NCBI RefSeq assembly: GCF_002858675.1
Contig: NZ_PJZF01000004.1
Location: 62,001 to 126,000, forward strand
DNA from: Chimaeribacter californicus
GTDB taxonomy: Bacteria; Pseudomonadota; Gammaproteobacteria; Enterobacterales; Enterobacteriaceae
DNA: 64,000 nt
Direction of reading: 5' to 3'
In this document: positions 35,730 to 51,205 of the stretch, piece by piece
Layout: every line of letters starts with the position of its first letter
Position numbering within the stretch: position 1 is the stretch's first letter
The notes under the pieces: model-generated
What the model was told of the DNA's origin: nothing
Seen by the model: the letters and a program-made list of their open reading frames with translations, nothing else
Database searches by the model: none
Position numbers and translations under genes: made by a program

Positions 35730-36083
35730 ATGAAAAAGATCGGTGTTGCTGGCTTACAGCGCGAACTGATGAAAAAAACCATTGAAACCGTCGCGCCGGG
35801 CCGCTTTGAAGTCGGGATGTATAACGACATGGAGGCTGCGCTGAAAGTGAAATCCGGCCAGCTCGACTATTACATCGGTGCCTGCAATACCGGTGCGGGG
35901 GCGGCGCTCTCTATTGCCATTGCAGTGATTGGCTACAACAAAAGCGGCACCATCGCCCGGCCGGGTATCAAGGCCAAAGAAGAGCAGATCGCTGCCATGG
36001 TCGCAGAGGGAAAAGTCGCGTTCGGCCTGTCGGTTGAACATATCGAGCACGCCATCCCGCTGTTGGTCGCCCATCTGAAATAG
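35730..36083 (+). CDS. yhfU: YhfU, small protein of the yhf operon
   Basis: This 117-residue soluble protein has the same size as E. coli YhfU. It contains 'KKIGVAGLQRELMKKTIETVAPGRFEVGMYNDMEAALKVKSGQLDYYIGACNTGAGAAL', a pattern resembling a small regulatory or carrier domain. The following gene yhfT encodes a membrane transporter, so a role as a transporter partner is possible (inference). AAGGA precedes the start. Confidence 0.85.
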   Translation: MKKIGVAGLQRELMKKTIETVAPGRFEVGMYNDMEAALKVKSGQLDYYIGACNTGAGAALSIAIAVIGYNKSGTIARPGIKAKEEQIAAMVAEGKVAFGLSVEHIEHAIPLLVAHLK

Positions 36084-36094
36084 AGGCAACGCAC

Positions 36095-37399
36095 ATGGAC
36101 TTCTCGGTTCAACTGATGGTGGTGGCCTGCCTGACCGGCATGACCGCACTGCTGGCGCACAAGTCCGCCGCCGTATTCCATGACGGCATCCGCCCGATCC
36201 TGCCCCAGCTTATTGAAGGGAATATGCATCGCCGTGAGGCGGGCAGCATCGCCTTTGGCCTGAGTATTGGCTTTGTGGCCTCGGTCGGGATCTCCTTTAC
36301 CCTGAAAACCGGGCTGCTCAATAGCTGGCTGCTGTTTTTGCCTACCGACATCCTCGGCGTGCTGGCCTTAAACGGCTGGCTGGCGTTTGGCCTCGGCGCA
36401 GCCTGGGGCGTGCTGCTGCTCACCTGCCTGATCCCGGTCAATGGCCTGCTGACGGCCCTGCCGGTGGATGTGCTCGGCTCGCTGGGCGAACTCAGCTCCC
36501 CGGTGATCGCCGCGTTCGCGCTGTTTCCGCTGGTGGCGATTTTTTATCAGTTTGGCTGGAAAAGCAGCCTGCTGGCGACGGGGGTAGTATTGATGACGCG
36601 CGTCCTGATCGTGCGCTACTTCCCGCACCTGAACCCGGAGTCGATTGAGATTTTCATCGGCATGGTGATGCTGCTGGGCATCGCGATTACCCAGGATCAC
36701 CGCACCCGTGGGGCGCGGGAGCATGAGCAGGCGGGCGTCTCGGTGTTTGAGGAGCGCACCGCGCGCATCATCAACAACCTGCCCTATATCGCCGTGGTGG
36801 GTGGGCTGATCGCGGTGGCCGCCAGCATGAAAATCTTTGCCGGATCTGAAGTCACTATTTTTACGCTGGAAAAGGCTTACTCGGCGGGGCTGGACCCGGC
36901 GCAGTCGCAGCGGCTGATCCATCAGGCGGCGCTGGCCGAAGTAATGCGCGGTCTGGGGTTTGTGCCGCTGATTGCCACCACGGCGTTAGCCACCGGCGTT
37001 TACGCCGTGGCGGGGTTTACTTTTGTCTACGCGGTGGGGTACCTGATCGCCCACCCGCTGGCGGCATTCGTGGCGGGGGCGGTGGTGATCTCCGCCGAAG
37101 TGCTGCTGCTGCGCTCCATCGGCAAATGGCTGGGGCGCTACCTCTCGGTGCGTAACGCCTCGGACAACATCCGCAACGCGATGAATATGCTGATGCAAAT
37201 GGCGCTGCTGGTCGGCTCGGTGTTCGCGGCGATTAAAATGGCCGGTTACACCGGGTTCACCCTGATGGCGACGCTCTACTTCCTGAATGAGGCGCTGGGG
37301 CGGCCGGTGCAGAAAATGGCCTCGCCGGTGATCGCGGTGCTGATTACCGGGATCATCCTGAATCTTCTTTTCTGGTGCGGCCTGTTTATCCCGGCCTGA
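36095..37399 (+). CDS. yhfT: YhfT, predicted membrane transporter
   Basis: This 434-residue integral membrane protein has about 11-12 hydrophobic segments, the length and position of E. coli YhfT. It begins 'MDFSVQLMVVACLTGMTALLAHKSAAVFHDGIRPI'. It presumably imports the substrate used by the YhfX, YhfW, Php and YhfS enzymes, but the substrate is unknown to me. The GAGG ribosome site lies just before the ATG. Confidence 0.9.
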   Translation: MDFSVQLMVVACLTGMTALLAHKSAAVFHDGIRPILPQLIEGNMHRREAGSIAFGLSIGFVASVGISFTLKTGLLNSWLLFLPTDILGVLALNGWLAFGLGAAWGVLLLTCLIPVNGLLTALPVDVLGSLGELSSPVIAAFALFPLVAIFYQFGWKSSLLATGVVLMTRVLIVRYFPHLNPESIEIFIGMVMLLGIAITQDHRTRGAREHEQAGVSVFEERTARIINNLPYIAVVGGLIAVAASMKIFAGSEVTIFTLEKAYSAGLDPAQSQRLIHQAALAEVMRGLGFVPLIATTALATGVYAVAGFTFVYAVGYLIAHPLAAFVAGAVVISAEVLLLRSIGKWLGRYLSVRNASDNIRNAMNMLMQMALLVGSVFAAIKMAGYTGFTLMATLYFLNEALGRPVQKMASPVIAVLITGIILNLLFWCGLFIPA

Positions 37400-37423
37400 C
37401 CCTCAGCCACAGGAGGTAACCCG

Positions 37424-38509
37424 ATGAAAGCCTGGCCTTTGCAAAGCCTGACGATGGAGCAGGCACAGCGCAAACAGTTCCGGTTAGTGGATATTCTCTG
37501 CCGCCACTTTCCCGGCAGCGATTTTCTCAATACCGGCGATCTGGGGCTGGTACCCGGCCTTAACCAGCCGCTCACCACGCGGCGGGTGGAGGCGGTGCTG
37601 GCGGAGTTCTTCGCCGCACCGGCGGCGGCGTTGGTGCAGGGGGCCGGTACCGGGGCGATCCGCAGCGGGCTGGCGGCGTTGCTGGGCGCGGGCGGGCGTC
37701 TGCTGGTGCACGATGCGCCGCTTTACCCGACGACTGCCACGATTGCGGGGCAGATGGGCCTCACACTGATCCGGGCGGATTTCAACCGGCGTGACGCTCT
37801 GCACCAGGCGATTGTTCAGCACCGGCCGCAGGCGGTGCTTATCCAGCATACCCGGCAGAAAATAGAGGATGCGTATGCCCTGAACGAGGTGATTGCCTGC
37901 GTGAATGAGCACGGTTTGCCGTCGCTCTGCGACGATAATTATGCGGTGATGAAAGTGGAGGGCATCGGCTGTGAATATGGTGCGACGCTATCGACCTTTT
38001 CATGCTTCAAACTCTTTGGGCCGCCCGGTATCGGTGCGGTGGTGGGGGAGGAAAGCGCGGTCAATGCGGTGCGAAGCAGCCTCTATTCCGGCGGCTGTCA
38101 GGTACAGGGGGATCAGGCGATGGCGGCGTTGCGCGGGCTGGTGTTTGCGCCGGTAATGCACGCGGTGCAGGCGCAGGTTAACCATGAGCTGCTGGCAGTG
38201 TTACAGAGCGGGCTGATCCCGCAGGTCAAACAGGCGGTGATTGCCAACGCCCAGTCCAAAGTGCTGTTGGTGGAATTCCACCAGCCTATTGCCCAACAGG
38301 TACTGGCGGCGGCTCACCAGCGCGGCGCGCTGCCTTACCCGGTGGGGGCGGAATCCAAATATGATATTCCGCCGCTGTTTTACCGGGTATCGGGCACCTT
38401 CCGCGCCGCTGACCCATCGCTGGAGCAGCGGATGATCCGCATCAACCCCAACCGCAGCGGGCCGCAGACCGTGCTGCGGATTTTGCAGGAGAGCTGCGCC
38501 GGGTTATAG
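37424..38509 (+). CDS. yhfS: YhfS, PLP-dependent aminotransferase/lyase-like protein
   Basis: This 361-residue protein has the same length as E. coli YhfS and is a fold-type I PLP enzyme. 'VLIQHTRQKIEDAYALNEVIACVNEHGLPSLCDDNYAVMKVEG' (Asp for the pyridine N) and 'LSTFSCFKLFGPPGIGAVVG' (Schiff-base Lys) are in place. An AGGAGG ribosome site precedes the start. It ends the yhf operon and lies 5 bp from a convergent esterase gene, with no visible terminator between them. Confidence 0.92.
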   Translation: MKAWPLQSLTMEQAQRKQFRLVDILCRHFPGSDFLNTGDLGLVPGLNQPLTTRRVEAVLAEFFAAPAAALVQGAGTGAIRSGLAALLGAGGRLLVHDAPLYPTTATIAGQMGLTLIRADFNRRDALHQAIVQHRPQAVLIQHTRQKIEDAYALNEVIACVNEHGLPSLCDDNYAVMKVEGIGCEYGATLSTFSCFKLFGPPGIGAVVGEESAVNAVRSSLYSGGCQVQGDQAMAALRGLVFAPVMHAVQAQVNHELLAVLQSGLIPQVKQAVIANAQSKVLLVEFHQPIAQQVLAAAHQRGALPYPVGAESKYDIPPLFYRVSGTFRAADPSLEQRMIRINPNRSGPQTVLRILQESCAGL

Positions 38510-38514
38510 GTGCG

Positions 38515-44616
<6,102 letters not shown>

Positions 44617-44620
<4 letters not shown>

Positions 44621-45066
44621 GGCGAAACTCCTGCCGGCGGCGTGGAGTGGAACAGCTCCGCCTGCCGGCGCATATACTCCAGGCCGGGGGCGATCACCAT
44701 CGCCCAGGCGGTGATAATCTCTTCATCACACTGCGGGTCGAGCTGCCGCACCGTTTGCAGCACCGCCCGCCGCCAGTGGGCATAAAACGCGGGCGGCAGC
44801 TTGATCCCTTCGGCATCCTGGGTGCGGGAAATGGTCATCAAATAGTTAGAGACGCTGTGGGTACTGGAGACCGAGATCATAAAGAAAAAGGTTTTGTAGA
44901 CGATTTTGCGGATCTGGGCTTCGTCCTGCTCCAGGAACGTCGCCTCAATTTCCGCCGTGCTATGAATAAAGAGCTGGTAAAAGTGGTTGAAAAAGCGCTC
45001 CCCGCCGTCGCTGTCGGTGATCCGTGCATAGCTGTCGTTAAAAACCGTGTCATAGGAGAAAGTCAT
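44617..45066 (-). CDS. Globin-family protein lacking the proximal histidine
   Basis: This 149-residue, all-helical protein has the pattern of single-domain bacterial globins: '[21 protein letters not shown]', '[45 protein letters not shown]'. In relatives the heme-ligating His precedes the 'xIPPxLY' motif by nine to ten residues. Here that position is Q83 ('[14 protein letters not shown]'). It may therefore bind no heme, as in the non-heme globin domains of RsbR-type stress sensors. Start and stop overlap the DUF3131 and kinase genes by ATGA. It is a candidate sensor partner of the kinase. Confidence 0.75.
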
Positions 45067-46463
45067 GGCTGGGGTCCTCCGGGTTTACGCTCTTGCGGCA
45101 TACACAAGCGGGGTGGATTAAAGACATCGCTCAGGCGGGTGTTGAAATAGCTCTCCTGCGGGAGTGACCGGATCAGCGGGCCATAATTGCTTTTGTACAT
45201 CAGCGCCTCCAGCACCATCGCATTGGTGGTCAGGGTGATCATCCGGTTATAGCCGCCGGTGGCCTCAAACCGCCCCTCATACCAGCCGCGCTGGTTGTCC
45301 CGCGTCAGGCGGGTCATCGCCATCAGCGCATCGGTGAACCCGGTGTCCCACAGCGTCCAGAGGCCGAACACCGCCCGCGTCGAGACCAGCGCCCGCGATG
45401 GGTAGAAGTTGCCGTCATCCCCCAGTGTGTTCCACGCATAGCCATTCCCGAAAACGGTGTCGTAGATATGCCACGGGGCGGCATTGAGGTTGTACTCATC
45501 GCGGGCGGTCAGGATTTTCAGCGTCTGCCAGCGCTGCTCCTGCACGCGGTAGATGTTTTGCGCCCGCTGGCGCTGGGCGGTGAGCAGGGTGGTGTCATTG
45601 CCCGGGGTCTGCCAGCCATACTCCAGCCCGCCCAGCACATAGGGGGTATTGGTGACCACGGCGGGTGTGTAGGTGGTGCGGGGGTCGCGGGCGTCCACAT
45701 CAATCGCGATGCCGTCCACAATCACTGACTGGTAGGGCGGCGTCACCGATTTTTCAGAGGGAAACCCCCACAATGCCAGCGCGGCCGCACCGTATTCACT
45801 GTAGCCGAGCCGCCCCTCTGGCTGCGGCGTCAGCTTGCCGTCACGCATACCGCCGCGCAGCAGCTGGCCGTTGTTATCTACCACGTTACAAAAATTCCAG
45901 CGCAGGATAATGCGGTCCAGATACTCGCTGTAAATCGGGTGCCACAGCGCCACGATACGCAGGCCGGTCATCAGCCGGGCGATGTCCTGTGCGGACCAGC
46001 CCAGGGTGGCGGGTTTGTTGCTGTAGTCCACCATCGCGGCATTGGTGGTGTTGTAGAGCAGGTTGGGCGTTTTCAGGCCGGTGAGCGGCAGCTGGTTGAG
46101 GGTGGCGAGCAGGCGCGTCAGCCGGTCATCAAACTCCACTTCATCCACCAGCCCCAGCTGGCGTGCTGCCGTCAGGGCAATCAGGGAATCGCCAATCTGC
46201 CACAGGTTGGTGACCGGCCGGTTATCACTGGCGTTAGTCAGCCCGGTGCCGGCCTGGGTGTTGTTTTTAAAATAGCGCCACGCCACCTCCGCCCATTGGC
46301 GCTCCTCGTCCGTGAGGTCGCCCATCCGCCCCGGATAGTGCCAGGCCCCGCTGCTGACATAGCGGACGCCCGGCGTGCGGTTCAGCCATGCGAACCCGAA
46401 CGCCAGTGCCGCCGCAATCAGCAGTAACAGGGCCAGCCTGAAGATTCTCACGGTTTTAAGCAT
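45063..46463 (-). CDS. DUF3131 domain protein, third paralogue
   Basis: This 466-residue protein has an N-terminal membrane anchor or uncleaved signal (residues about 9-27) and a periplasmic DUF3131 domain ('RQWAEVAWRYFKNNTQAGTGLTNASDNRPVTNLWQIGDSLIAL'). The domain is probably an alpha/alpha toroid with glycosidase-like or glycan-binding properties (family inference). It overlaps its upstream paralogue by 16 bp and the globin by 4 bp. The C-terminus has a single Cys ('PPRLCMPQE'). No function is proven for the family to my knowledge. Confidence 0.88.
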   Translation of the reverse strand: MLKTVRIFRLALLLLIAAALAFGFAWLNRTPGVRYVSSGAWHYPGRMGDLTDEERQWAEVAWRYFKNNTQAGTGLTNASDNRPVTNLWQIGDSLIALTAARQLGLVDEVEFDDRLTRLLATLNQLPLTGLKTPNLLYNTTNAAMVDYSNKPATLGWSAQDIARLMTGLRIVALWHPIYSEYLDRIILRWNFCNVVDNNGQLLRGGMRDGKLTPQPEGRLGYSEYGAAALALWGFPSEKSVTPPYQSVIVDGIAIDVDARDPRTTYTPAVVTNTPYVLGGLEYGWQTPGNDTTLLTAQRQRAQNIYRVQEQRWQTLKILTARDEYNLNAAPWHIYDTVFGNGYAWNTLGDDGNFYPSRALVSTRAVFGLWTLWDTGFTDALMAMTRLTRDNQRGWYEGRFEATGGYNRMITLTTNAMVLEALMYKSNYGPLIRSLPQESYFNTRLSDVFNPPRLCMPQERKPGGPQP

Positions 46464-48022
46464 GACATCGCCACCGGAGGCAGTTTGATCGGCGCATCTT
46501 CATTCTGGCATGCGGCACATTTACAGGCTTTACAGGCCGGTGCACTGCGCACCGCCACGCCGGTCTGCTCACACCAGTTTTTGATGCCCGGCGTCACGCT
46601 CATAAACGGGCGGTTGCGACGGGTGTTGTTATCCTCAAAGGCATCCACCAGCCGTTTTTCCCACAGCGACGGCGCGAAATCGCGGGATTTCGGTTTGTCG
46701 GTGTTGAATTTCAGTAAACGTCCCTCTTTTTTATACAGCAGGGACTCCAGCATGATGCCGTTATTGTTGCCGGTGAACTCTTTGATCGGGCCGTCGCCGT
46801 TTTCGTAGATCCCCTCGTAGTAGCCGCTGCCTTTCTCATTGGCGTTTTCGATCGTGTTCAGCAGCCGGTCGGTGTAGGGCGAGTCCCACAGCACCCACAT
46901 TCCCAGTGCCGCTTTCAGTGAAATGGCCGCCGTTTCCGGCACATACTTGCCTTTGTCGGTGATGGTGTTCCAGTTAAAGCCATCGGCGAAGACTGTGTCA
47001 TAAACGAAATAGGGTGCCTTATCGAGCTGGTGTTCCGAGCGCGCTGTCAGGGTACCGGTGATCATGTAGCGGTTCTCCTGCGCCTGGTAGACCCGGTCAG
47101 CGAAGTTTTTCATCCACGGGTGGGAGTAGTTATTGAGGTTGTCCTCGCGGTCGTCGGACTTGTCCCAGCCCATCTCCAGCCCGTGCAGCAGGTAGGATTC
47201 TGTGACCACATAGTTGTGCTGGCTGGTCAGGCGCGGGTCACGGGTGTCATAAGGCACCAGCACGCAGTAGATGTTGGCAAGGGCATAAGGCTCCGGGCGG
47301 GCCGCCTGGCAGGTGGAGAAGCCCCAGAGCTGGAAACCGGCGGAGGCGTACTCCTCATACCCCAGCCGCCCCTCCTGCGCATAGACGGTTTTTTTATTGC
47401 CGTCGAGGTAGGCACCATACAGCGTGCCGCAGTCATCCACCGTGTGGGTGAAATCCCAGCCGAGCACGATGTTATCAACGCTGTTGCCGTACTCCGGGTA
47501 GCGCTCCTTTACGATTTTCAGCCACAGCAACATGCGCCCGATGTCGATGGCGGAAAACCCGATCTCGCCCGGTTTGTTCAGGTAGTTTACTTTTTGCGCG
47601 GTGATGGTGTTGTACACCTTGTTGGGCATCTCATTCTGGAACAGCACCAGGGTATTGAGCGTCTTGAGGAGTTTGATCATCCGCCGGTCAAACTCGGCCT
47701 TGTCAATAATGCCCAGTTCACGGGCGGCCACCATCGCGGCGATATAGGAGCCGGTGTCCCACATGGTGGTGGAGGGGTATTTGTTTACTGCGTTGACCAG
47801 CCCGGTGGTGGGCTGGTAGTTGGCGACAAAATATTGCCAGGCGTTGACGGCAATCGCCTGCTCCCGTGGCGTAAGCTCGCCGTGGCGCACCGGGTAGTGC
47901 TGTGCCGGTAATTCAACCTCCGCCTGTACGCTGCCCACCGCCAGCCACAGCCCGAGCAACAGGGGCAACCAGGCGAGCCAGCGCCGGGCAAAAACAGAGA
48001 CGATAACGAACGACGGTCTCAT
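46448..48022 (-). CDS. DUF3131 domain protein with Cys-rich tail, second paralogue
   Basis: This 524-residue protein has a signal peptide or anchor ('FARRWLAWLPLLLGLWLAVGSVQA') and a DUF3131 domain ('EQAIAVNAWQYFVANYQPTTGLVNAVNKYPSTTMWDTGSYIAAM'). It is the longest of three paralogues. Its last 50 residues add a cysteine cluster, 'CEQTGVAVRSAPACKACKCAACQ', with spacing C-x2-C-x-C-x2-C, suited to metal binding or disulfides. The start overlaps the preceding gene by ATGA. It is likely periplasmic, near the polymer exit site. Confidence 0.88.
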   Translation of the reverse strand: MRPSFVIVSVFARRWLAWLPLLLGLWLAVGSVQAEVELPAQHYPVRHGELTPREQAIAVNAWQYFVANYQPTTGLVNAVNKYPSTTMWDTGSYIAAMVAARELGIIDKAEFDRRMIKLLKTLNTLVLFQNEMPNKVYNTITAQKVNYLNKPGEIGFSAIDIGRMLLWLKIVKERYPEYGNSVDNIVLGWDFTHTVDDCGTLYGAYLDGNKKTVYAQEGRLGYEEYASAGFQLWGFSTCQAARPEPYALANIYCVLVPYDTRDPRLTSQHNYVVTESYLLHGLEMGWDKSDDREDNLNNYSHPWMKNFADRVYQAQENRYMITGTLTARSEHQLDKAPYFVYDTVFADGFNWNTITDKGKYVPETAAISLKAALGMWVLWDSPYTDRLLNTIENANEKGSGYYEGIYENGDGPIKEFTGNNNGIMLESLLYKKEGRLLKFNTDKPKSRDFAPSLWEKRLVDAFEDNNTRRNRPFMSVTPGIKNWCEQTGVAVRSAPACKACKCAACQNEDAPIKLPPVAMSCLKP

Positions 48023-49380
48023 GGGAGTACTCCTTTATTCCGATCGGTCATCGGCATGGGTGAAGGGGAGACGCAGGCGAGGCACATCATTTGCCCATGC
48101 GCGATATAATTTAAGCTTTCCAGCACCACCGCATTGGTGTCTGCGCTGAGAGTCCGGTTGACGTTCTGGTTACCGCTGTAGCCCTCATACCAGCCCTTGC
48201 CCGGCTCCAGCAGCGGCACCGCCTGCGCCCGCAGGGTCTCGCTCCAGGCATTGCGGAACAGGGCATACCAGCCAAAAGCCGATCGGGTGGAGAGCAGGCG
48301 CGCGGGTTCCAGGTCGCTGTGCGATACGGTGGCATCCTGCACCGGTTGCTGGCCGGGCAGGGCGGCGATAAAGTCCGGGGCCTGTTCGGCGTAATCGGTG
48401 TTGACGGAGGTGTAGTTGCCGGTGGCTTTGTGCAGGCTCTGCTGGATGCGCACGATGCGCCAGGCGAACTCGGCGGTGCGGCTGTCAAAGCCCAGCTCCA
48501 GCCCGGTCAGCACATAGGGCAGGGTGATGATGGTCGGGGCAGCCTGATCCACCCCTTTGCGGAAGCCGTCGCTGGGAATGGCGTAACCGTCAATCTGCAC
48601 CAGCTTGATCCCTTCAGGCGGCTGGGTCACGGCGATACCGGCTGACGGGCTGACCATGCGCAACGTACCGGCGGTATAGAGCCGGAAGCCATAACCGCTG
48701 CGGGTCTGGCTGGCGCTGAGATCCCAGTGTGATACCTCAATGCTGGTGGCGGTCGACGGCGCGCTGCTCTCAAACAGCGCCCCGAGGTTCCATTGTGCCA
48801 GCACCTCCTGCACCTGGGCCGCGTGCGCCGGGTAGCGCCACACCAGCAGGGTCAGCGGTACCAGCAACCGCCCCATGTCCACCGCCGAGCCGGTGGCCGG
48901 CTCTTTCTGCTCCGGGTCAACAATCATCGACAGCGTCTGGGTGTGATACCAGCTGCCCGGCACGCCGGTGGGCAGTAGCGGCAACAGGCTCAGGGCGGTC
49001 AGGGTTTTGGAAATCCGCTGGTTGAATTCATCCTCCGGCACAATGTCGAGCTGGCGGGCGGCAATCAGGGCCATCAGGTAGCTGCCGGTGTCCCAGAGTG
49101 AGGTGTAAGGGCGCTGGTCCTGTGCATTCGCCAGCCCGGTCAGCTGGGTATTATTGGCGAAATATTGCCAGGCAACGCGCGCCCAGACCGCCTCATCAAA
49201 GGTCAGGTCACGCCGTTGCGGCAGAGGGGGGAAATCTTTGCTCAGGGTATACCCCGCCTTCTCCTCCACCACCGGCGGCATATGTTTTTCCACATACAGC
49301 ACGATGCTGAAACCAATCAGGAACCCGACAAGAATGGTGATGTAACTGCGGGTGGGCAGCAGGCTCGCTTTCCAGGACAT
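48019..49380 (-). CDS. DUF3131 domain protein, first paralogue
   Basis: This 453-residue protein has an N-terminal membrane segment ('SYITILVGFLIGFSIVLYV', residues about 12-30) and a DUF3131 domain ('DEAVWARVAWQYFANNTQLTGLANAQDQRPYTSLWDTGSYLMALIAARQL'). The shared block 'GLANA...WDTGSYLMAL' appears in all three paralogues. It starts directly after the GT2 stop (TGACATG), so it is cotranslated. The C-terminus has 'MCLACV', a shorter cysteine pair. It probably acts with the GT2 at or beyond the inner membrane. Confidence 0.88.
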   Translation of the reverse strand: MSWKASLLPTRSYITILVGFLIGFSIVLYVEKHMPPVVEEKAGYTLSKDFPPLPQRRDLTFDEAVWARVAWQYFANNTQLTGLANAQDQRPYTSLWDTGSYLMALIAARQLDIVPEDEFNQRISKTLTALSLLPLLPTGVPGSWYHTQTLSMIVDPEQKEPATGSAVDMGRLLVPLTLLVWRYPAHAAQVQEVLAQWNLGALFESSAPSTATSIEVSHWDLSASQTRSGYGFRLYTAGTLRMVSPSAGIAVTQPPEGIKLVQIDGYAIPSDGFRKGVDQAAPTIITLPYVLTGLELGFDSRTAEFAWRIVRIQQSLHKATGNYTSVNTDYAEQAPDFIAALPGQQPVQDATVSHSDLEPARLLSTRSAFGWYALFRNAWSETLRAQAVPLLEPGKGWYEGYSGNQNVNRTLSADTNAVVLESLNYIAHGQMMCLACVSPSPMPMTDRNKGVLP

Positions 49381-49381
49381 G

Positions 49382-51205
49382 TCAGGCCACCTCTTCGTCA
49401 GACACTGCAGGGTCGGGTTTCCACATGGCGGCCAGGATCATCGGCATCATCGCGGCAATATTCACCCCGCCCCAGAAGATGTTGATGATGTAACCGGAGG
49501 GGTCTTCAATGTCGCCGTTAAACACTTTGATGCCGCCCCAGAGAAGCCCGAGCAGCGTCAGCACCACAATCGCAATCTGTGGTTTGACGAGGTAAAGGAA
49601 CCGCCCCTGCTGGCGCTCTTTCGGCGTGACATGGAACTTGATTTTCTCGCCGCGCAGCACTGTGTCCAGCGCGCGCAGGTTCATCGAGTAGAGCGACAGG
49701 TACGAGGTGCGCCCATCCCATGCGGACAGGCCCCAGGTGCCGAACATAAACGCCAGCTCCGAGGCGATAAAGAACGGCAGGAAGTGCAGGTAAAACGGCT
49801 CGGAATAGGCGGAGACCGGCGGGATGTTGGTAAACAGATAAATAAGCGGCGAGATCAGGAACATCGTATTCCACAGACACGCCAGATAAGACCAGAAGGT
49901 GGTGCCGTACATCAGCGTTTGCGGCAGGCTGAGTCTGAAGCGCTTGCGGCTGAAGATCGGGTCATGCAGCAGGATGTCCATGGAGCCGGCCGCATATTTG
50001 AAGCGCTGGATCATCCAGGTCAGCAAATCCTGCGGGGAGAGCATTTTGGATTCCACCCGCGGGTGCATCACCGATTTCCAGCGCCGCTCGGTATCGCCAT
50101 GCAGCACAATCGAGGTGTAGATGTCCTCTGAGACGTGGAATTTATAGGGCGTCAGCTCGGTGTCCATGATCACCTGCGGGCGCATCGCCTGCTCCAGCGC
50201 CTCGCGGGTGTCGGCGTCAGGAATATCTTTGGTAAAGCGCGCCACTTCTTCATCCACAGTCCAGACGTAGCTGCGCAGTGCCGCCTGCATCACCGCCTCG
50301 CGCCGGTGAATGGAGGCCGCGCCGCAGCAGAAAGAGGCGTTGGCCCAGTTGCGGCGGCGTAAAATCACTTCATAGAACATACGGGCGTCGTTGAAAAACG
50401 GGTCACGCCCCAGCACGATCGGGCCGACCAGCGCTTCGGTGGCCTTGCCGAGGCCATAGCCGATGCGCCCGAGCTTACGGCGCATCAGATCCGGCAGCCG
50501 GTTGCCTTCCGGCAGATCGTAAAACCACTGCGGCGTCTGCACCCAGGCGACATCCGGGTCACGGAAATAGCCCATGGTGTGGGTCAGCAGCGTGGGGAAA
50601 ACGCGTGTGTCCGCATCACAAATCACCATGAAGTCGCCGTCGGTCTGTTCCATGCCGTTACGCAGATTACCGGCCTTGTAACCGATATTGTTGTCACGGG
50701 TGATGTAATTCACCCCTTCCTGCTCGGCCACTGCCCGCATCTCCGGGCGGCGGCCATCGTCCAGCACATGAATTTTGTATTCAATCGGCGCGGGGTAGGT
50801 GACTTTCAGCGCATCCTGGATCGAGATACGCACCAGTTCCACATCTTCCGAATAAGTGGCGATAAACAGATCAACCCGCAATGGGCGCGGTTCAGTCTGC
50901 TCATCCGGCCCAAGGCATTCGTTGACGTCCACCGGGGCGGGGCGTTGGGGAATATCCCACTCTTTCCACAGGTTAATGGTGAAAAATACCGTGCCGATAT
51001 AGGCCAGCGTTTCGGCAATCACCAGCGGGACGGAATACCACAGCGCGTCATAATTCAGGGAGGACATCCAGCGCCAGCGGATATAGTTTCCGCCCAGAAT
51101 GAGGGCAGCCACCGCCAGGCATTGCCACAGCACCTGAATAAACCAGGGGGTATTTAAGGGTTCCGGCGGTTTCCGGTGTTCAAAATGGGAAAAATAAAAA
51201 GCCAT
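49382..51205 (-). CDS. Cellulose-synthase-like glycosyltransferase (GT2)
   Basis: This 607-residue processive inner-membrane glycosyltransferase has hydrophobic segments at both ends of the catalytic domain. The catalytic residues are visible: D149/D150 in 'HVLDDGRR', D197 and D199 in 'ICDADT', 'SED' at 359-361 and 'QRFKY' at 400-404 in place of QxxRW. It thus resembles BcsA-type enzymes but has no PilZ domain, so direct c-di-GMP control is not evident. The ATG at 51205 is best, with AGGA six bases upstream; ATG 51211 is alternative. It leads an eight-gene operon whose product is probably an acylated beta-glucan-like polymer (inference). Confidence 0.92.
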   Translation of the reverse strand: MAFYFSHFEHRKPPEPLNTPWFIQVLWQCLAVAALILGGNYIRWRWMSSLNYDALWYSVPLVIAETLAYIGTVFFTINLWKEWDIPQRPAPVDVNECLGPDEQTEPRPLRVDLFIATYSEDVELVRISIQDALKVTYPAPIEYKIHVLDDGRRPEMRAVAEQEGVNYITRDNNIGYKAGNLRNGMEQTDGDFMVICDADTRVFPTLLTHTMGYFRDPDVAWVQTPQWFYDLPEGNRLPDLMRRKLGRIGYGLGKATEALVGPIVLGRDPFFNDARMFYEVILRRRNWANASFCCGAASIHRREAVMQAALRSYVWTVDEEVARFTKDIPDADTREALEQAMRPQVIMDTELTPYKFHVSEDIYTSIVLHGDTERRWKSVMHPRVESKMLSPQDLLTWMIQRFKYAAGSMDILLHDPIFSRKRFRLSLPQTLMYGTTFWSYLACLWNTMFLISPLIYLFTNIPPVSAYSEPFYLHFLPFFIASELAFMFGTWGLSAWDGRTSYLSLYSMNLRALDTVLRGEKIKFHVTPKERQQGRFLYLVKPQIAIVVLTLLGLLWGGIKVFNGDIEDPSGYIINIFWGGVNIAAMMPMILAAMWKPDPAVSDEEVA

